From Bacteroidota bacterium (lineage in GTDB: Bacteria > Bacteroidota > Bacteroidia > Chitinophagales > Chitinophagaceae), in the NCBI GenBank assembly GCA_018267965.1, contig JAFDXK010000002.1:861234-925233 (forward strand): a DNA stretch of 64,000 nucleotides, given 5' to 3'. Below the pieces are notes generated by a model that had not been told where the DNA came from, did not search any database, and was given only the letters and a program-made list of their open reading frames with translations. This document shows, one piece after another, positions 60,480 to 64,000 of this stretch; position 1 is the first letter of the stretch, and every line of letters starts with the position of its first letter. Both the position numbers and the translations under genes were made by a program.

Positions 60480-60544
60480 GATTTATGATTGGTAATTTTT
60501 GATTGTCTATATTGAGCTATTGCGCAATTGAGCCATTCAGCCAT
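60480..60544. repeat. Degenerate TTGAGCnATT-type repeats
   Basis: The 74-bp gap between two minus-strand genes contains TTGAGCTATT, TTGAGCCATT and CAGCCATTT in tandem, with a TTGCGCAA palindrome between. It resembles the simple intergenic repeats scattered in Bacteroidota genomes. Confidence 0.5.
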
Positions 60545-61210
60545 TTACCAGTCATTTTTATCTCTTCTTTCTTTTGCTTTATTGATTTGCTGAATGCAGA
60601 ACACATCAAGCACTTCTTTTTCAAATGTAGTATCGCCAATGTTCCACTGCATCATACTATCATTATGCATATTTACCGTCAGTGTACCAAACCTGAATAT
60701 CACATAATCCACATCAGCCCAGTCTATCAAACGTCGGCGTACAGAGAATGGCAGCCTGATGCCATCGTTATCAATGGTTATTTGCAACGGTTCATTTTGT
60801 TTCATCTCTGTAAATATGGCAAACACAATAGTTGCACATAATACACCAAACACTGCAGCCGGTACATAACGATGCACAATAATAGCACCAACCGACAGTA
60901 CTATCAGGAACAACAGTTCGGCAATGCGCACCATTAAATTATTTATCGGGTTCTTAAGCCATTTATTTTTTGCAATCAGCAATATTAATATAGCCGCACC
61001 AAACCCAATGATGCCCAAACCTGTAGCCTGCCCGTATTGATACATCCTCGGATATTTCATGGCTTCTTCCAGAGGCATTTTGGTTGTCACGTATGCACTC
61101 ATCAGCAATACCGCCCCGGCTACAATAAGTATGAATGCCACAAACATATGCAGCGCCTTCACCTGGTGAGGCTTTACTCTTGTTTCTGTAAGGGGTATGA
61201 TGAATGTCAT
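60545..61210 (-). CDS. Membrane protein of unknown function
   Basis: A 221-residue protein with two pairs of membrane spans (around residues 20-45 and 52-115) and a C-terminal cytoplasmic beta domain (ITIDNDGIRLPFSVRRRLID, FGTLTVNMHNDSMMQWNIGD) that looks like a PH-like or bPH domain of the type common in small bacterial membrane proteins. It lies 18 bp after the DUF1835-type gene and 74 bp before the radical SAM gene. Function unknown. Confidence 0.75.
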   Translation of the reverse strand: MTFIIPLTETRVKPHQVKALHMFVAFILIVAGAVLLMSAYVTTKMPLEEAMKYPRMYQYGQATGLGIIGFGAAILILLIAKNKWLKNPINNLMVRIAELLFLIVLSVGAIIVHRYVPAAVFGVLCATIVFAIFTEMKQNEPLQITIDNDGIRLPFSVRRRLIDWADVDYVIFRFGTLTVNMHNDSMMQWNIGDTTFEKEVLDVFCIQQINKAKERRDKNDW

Positions 61211-61228
61211 TAGTGTTTGTTTTTTATT

Positions 61229-62077
61229 TTATGCTTCTGCCTGTGCTTCGGTTTCGGTGGCAGTGCTCACGCCATCGCCCCCCGGCAGCTTCACATCAAA
61301 ATCCTTCAATGTTTTGGTTACATCACCTTGTAACATGATGCCACCTTCTTCCGCCATTTTGCGCAGCCTCCATCCCAGGAACATATCACCAGTCGGTACA
61401 TTGTATTTGTTGAGTGCCTGTGTGATGATACGGCTGGCTTTCTGAAACTGGTGCGAGCAGAAGCTCGTTAATATTTTATCATAATGGTCTGCACCGCGTG
61501 CGGCTATTTTCTTGCCACCCTCATGTGTGCGTATCATGGCATTGTCTGTTTCCATCTTGCCCCATTCTTCACCATCTACTTCAAACTCTGCAGGGGTTAC
61601 TTGCCTTGCCAACCTGCGTGCTTTTACCAATTCCTTTGGTAGTATCTCGCTGATGTTTTTCGGGAAGCTCACTTTGCCATTCTCATCCAGGAAGGGAAGC
61701 CCTGCTATATTCACCAGATAAAACCTGCCCATGTGTTTAGACAAATAAGGCAGCATCCACAGGTAAGCACAAACATCGGCAGGCCACGGAGCCATCCACA
61801 GCCAAACTTGTGCATCGGGGTTGTTGTTTAGTATCGTGGTTACTTCCAGCAGACGTTCCAAATCGTTTACTTCTACAGTAGTTTTATCGTTGCCAATCAC
61901 CTCCTGCCAGAACGCGCTGCGCATGGCGCTGAAAGATTGCCCTTCGCCACGCTGCAAAGGGCCTACATGCAATATATCTTTAAGGGTTATTACTTCACCC
62001 GTCAAACCTGCATCAGAGGCGATAGCCTCGCTAAGCGGTTGGGCAGCCATATCACCCACAACAAAATGATAGATCAT
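61229..62077 (-). CDS. DUF1835-type protein
   Basis: A 282-residue cytoplasmic protein. The N-terminal part (HFVVGDMAAQPLSEAI, LKDILHVGPLQRGEGQSF, QVWLWMAPWPADVCAYL) matches the DUF1835 pattern, and the C-terminal region resembles its usual DUF3658-like partner. No biochemical role is established to my knowledge. A short Thr/Glu/Ala tail ends it. It is the first gene of the five-gene minus-strand run down to folC, with a promoter box abutting its ATG. Confidence 0.83.
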   Translation of the reverse strand: MIYHFVVGDMAAQPLSEAIASDAGLTGEVITLKDILHVGPLQRGEGQSFSAMRSAFWQEVIGNDKTTVEVNDLERLLEVTTILNNNPDAQVWLWMAPWPADVCAYLWMLPYLSKHMGRFYLVNIAGLPFLDENGKVSFPKNISEILPKELVKARRLARQVTPAEFEVDGEEWGKMETDNAMIRTHEGGKKIAARGADHYDKILTSFCSHQFQKASRIITQALNKYNVPTGDMFLGWRLRKMAEEGGIMLQGDVTKTLKDFDVKLPGGDGVSTATETEAQAEA

Positions 62078-62081
62078 GGTG

Positions 62082-62089
62082 CAAATTTA
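62082..62089 (-). promoter_or_regulatory. Bacteroidota -7 promoter box for the DUF1835-to-folC run
   Basis: TAAATTTG on the minus strand fits TAnnTTTG and ends 4 bp before the ATG at 62077, so the mRNA would be leaderless. Confidence 0.55.
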
Positions 62090-62178
62090 ACTCAATACAG
62101 CGAAGGGACGTATGTTTTAAATGGCTAATGTGATAAGGTGGGGATAAGGTGGGGGCGGGAATTAGGGCAAAAGTACAG

Positions 62179-62207
62179 TGTTTTATACAGTAGCACACTG
62201 TTTTATA
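62179..62207 (+). promoter_or_regulatory. Direct repeat TGTTTTATA before the TIR-TPR gene
   Basis: TGTTTTATA occurs at 62179-62187 and again at 62199-62207, exactly 20 bp apart (two helical turns), immediately upstream of the promoter box. This spacing suits a dimeric regulator binding one DNA face. Confidence 0.55.
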
Positions 62208-62212
62208 ACTTC

Positions 62213-62220
62213 TATATTTG
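62213..62220 (+). promoter_or_regulatory. Bacteroidota -7 promoter box for the TIR-TPR gene
   Basis: TATATTTG fits TAnnTTTG, 36 bp before the ATG at 62257. Confidence 0.5.
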
Positions 62221-62256
62221 TTAAACACATAAACTAGTATTCACCTGAACTAAAAT

Positions 62257-63837
62257 ATGCTAGACAATCAACCACAAATATTCCTTTCATACTCATGGGC
62301 AAATAAAGAAATTGCTGATGCGATAGATAATGATTTCAAAAGTGTTGGAATCACCTTTCAACGAGATGTACGAGATGTAATGTACACTGGGGATATTAAA
62401 AACTTCATGAATAAGATAGGCAAAAGTGATTTTGTTGTAATGCTGATAAGCGATGAATATATAAAAAGTGAAAACTGTATGTATGAAGTAACTGAATTAT
62501 TAAGTGCACACGAGTTCGAAAAAAGAATATTACCAGTTATACTTTATAATGCAGAAATTTATAATAGGGCAGAGCAGGAAAAGTACTACAAGCATTGGGA
62601 TAGGGAATTAAAAGATGTAGAAAGACTGTTAGAACATTACATTAATGAAAAAACACTTGAGGATAAACGAAAATTTCAAAACATTAATAATTCGTTAGGC
62701 TTATTTTTTCAAAAGATAACAAACTTAAAGTCTGAGAAGTATGAAGAATTAAAGAAACAGAATTATCAACCGATGCTTAATAAGATTGGTTTTGATGAAA
62801 AAGAAATCTTATCAAAAATAATGTCAGTAATTGATATTAAGGACAAAGAAGACCAGGAATTAGCTATTGAAGATTTATTAAAGCATCATCCCCAAAATCG
62901 TCATTTATTATTTCAAAAAGCATTCATTGAAAATAAAAATAAAAACTATAAAAAAGCTAGAAAATACTACGAAGATTTACTTGAAATTTACCCTGATTAT
63001 GCTAATGCATATAATAATTTAGGAATTATACTTAAAAATTACGCTTCTGAACCCCAAATGGCTAAAGAATGCTATGAAAAAGCTATAGAAGTAAACCCTT
63101 TATTATCTGAGGCGTATATAAATTTAGCATTGTTACTAAAGAATCATTTTAATGATTATAAAGCTGCTCAAAAAAATTATGAAAAAGCTATAGAGATTAA
63201 TCCTTTAAATATAAACGCTCATATCAGCTTAGGGTTTTTACTTAAAAACTGTTTAGGGAAATATGCACAAGCAGAAAAATGTTATAATGTAGCTATTGAG
63301 TTAGACCCTCATAACTCAATAGCATATATTAATCTTGCTAATCTTAAGATTATTTCAAAAGATTATGCTGTAGCTAGAACGTTGCTAGAAACAGCTTTAA
63401 AAATTAATCCTTCATTTGCTTATGCGCATTATAATTTGGCTTGCATATTAAAGGACAATTATGAAGATTATACTAAGGCAAAAGAACATTATAGAAAAGC
63501 AATACAAGCTGACCCCACTTTAGAATATGCTTATTATAATTTGGGGAATTTGTTGCAAAATTATTTTGATGATTATGATGAAGCGAAAAAGTGTTATGAA
63601 TCAGCTTTGGATATAAATCCTAAAAGTGTCAAAAGCTTACTTAAACTTGGGCTGTTATTGGAAGACTATTTTTCCGATTATGAAGGTGCTAAGAATTGTT
63701 ATGCATTAGCTGTTGCAATAGATCCAGAAAATGCCTCGGCTCATAATAATTACGCAATTCTTCTTAAGCGATATTTTTTGAATAATGAACTCGCTAATTT
63801 TCATTATAACAAGGCAATAGAATTAATGAAAAAATAG
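62257..63837 (+). CDS. TIR-domain protein with C-terminal TPR array
   Basis: A 526-residue cytoplasmic protein. Residues 7-130 form a TIR domain: QIFLSYSWANKEIADAID, the GDIKNFMNKIGKSDFVVMLI core and ENCMYEVTELL, in which Glu77 (CXXE) sits at the catalytic position of NAD-cleaving bacterial TIRs. A coiled coil (about 130-200) leads to at least eight TPR units of 35 residues each (pattern AY.NLG..LKN.F.DY..A...Y.KAIE.NP), one residue longer than standard. The gene is visibly more AT-rich than its neighbours and stands alone, which suggests horizontal gain. NADase-based defence or signalling is inferred. Confidence 0.9.
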   Translation: MLDNQPQIFLSYSWANKEIADAIDNDFKSVGITFQRDVRDVMYTGDIKNFMNKIGKSDFVVMLISDEYIKSENCMYEVTELLSAHEFEKRILPVILYNAEIYNRAEQEKYYKHWDRELKDVERLLEHYINEKTLEDKRKFQNINNSLGLFFQKITNLKSEKYEELKKQNYQPMLNKIGFDEKEILSKIMSVIDIKDKEDQELAIEDLLKHHPQNRHLLFQKAFIENKNKNYKKARKYYEDLLEIYPDYANAYNNLGIILKNYASEPQMAKECYEKAIEVNPLLSEAYINLALLLKNHFNDYKAAQKNYEKAIEINPLNINAHISLGFLLKNCLGKYAQAEKCYNVAIELDPHNSIAYINLANLKIISKDYAVARTLLETALKINPSFAYAHYNLACILKDNYEDYTKAKEHYRKAIQADPTLEYAYYNLGNLLQNYFDDYDEAKKCYESALDINPKSVKSLLKLGLLLEDYFSDYEGAKNCYALAVAIDPENASAHNNYAILLKRYFLNNELANFHYNKAIELMKK

Positions 63838-63842
63838 AGTTT

Positions 63843-63873
63843 AAAGCACTCTGAATTATTAGAGTGTTTTTCT
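63843..63873 (+). terminator. Intrinsic terminator after the TIR-TPR gene
   Basis: CACTCT pairs with AGAGTG around an 8-nt loop, followed by TTTTTCT. The remaining bases to 64000 hold no supported feature. Confidence 0.8.
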
Positions 63874-64000
63874 ATTGTCGATTGTTGCAATATTGATAAA
63901 TAACCCCTTTTCTTTGGCTACTTATGTTTGGAATATATGCTTTGTTGCTAATGCTCTTTTGCAACGATGGAACAGGATGACAATGACATCAATGCCCCCC

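Noticed and set aside
63874..64000. Possible gene at the right edge
   Set aside because: The only ATG frame (from about 63925) stops after 18 codons and no minus-strand frame shows family features; too little sequence to judge.

Overview
The window reads as a chromosomal segment of a Bacteroidota bacterium, most likely from the Chitinophagia/Chitinophagaceae side of the phylum; I cannot name a genus. The grounds are repeated TAnnTTTG (-7 type) promoter boxes, AT-rich gene starts without Shine-Dalgarno sequences, secreted proteins with type IX secretion (T9SS) C-terminal sorting domains, a large TonB-receptor-like barrel protein, Omp28-type proteins and many short lipoproteins. Most of it is housekeeping DNA in short operons. 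There is no rRNA operon, CRISPR array, transposase or phage module.

Layout. 1-4400 (minus): ligA (cut by the left edge), a YciO/Sua5-type protein, a NadR-type nicotinamide riboside kinase, a PAP2 phosphatase and the PnuC transporter; these look like an NAD-precursor uptake operon running into the NAD-dependent ligase. 4494-4566: tRNA-Phe(GAA) with a terminator. 4656-8345: an orphan acetyltransferase-like protein, an FMN reductase, a two-heme-motif lipoprotein and aat. 8443-12633: a tight operon of porin, PstS-like binding protein, sensor kinase and a response regulator fused to a class III adenylyl cyclase. 12718-16707: a membrane acyltransferase, tex and a HEAT-like protein. 16773-22684: T9SS cargo proteins and an outer-membrane barrel. 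22807-24053: rpsF-rpsR-rplI with promoter, leader and terminator. 24117-25960: panD, a flippase-like membrane protein and rfaE2. 26046-28999: ppk1-ppx, both with TTG starts. 29099-38339: surface lipoproteins, a TPR protein and a 1963-residue secreted beta-helix protein behind a long structured leader.

38477-45276: zapA and lspA; two tandem Omp28-type lipoproteins separated by a long perfect hairpin; rbfA and a LolC/E-type permease; argS; and a four-helix-bundle (23S rRNA intervening-sequence type) gene framed by inverted repeats. 45495-49567: rpsO and pnp with terminators, a small membrane protein, and a DoxX-like gene divergent from an HxlR regulator across two palindromes. 49650-56967: RDD protein, FkbM methyltransferase, TPR protein, lipoproteins, radC, a Gfo/Idh/MocA oxidoreductase and an initiating sugar transferase. 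56935-62077 (minus): folC, TonB, radical SAM, membrane protein and a DUF1835-type protein. 62257-63837: an AT-rich orphan TIR-TPR gene.

The strongest candidates for new biology are the four-helix-bundle gene inside its inverted repeat, the TIR-TPR gene with its repeated upstream boxes, the binding-protein/kinase/cyclase operon, the PAP2 phosphatase inside the NAD-precursor operon, and an Omp28-like domain that has lost both cysteines.
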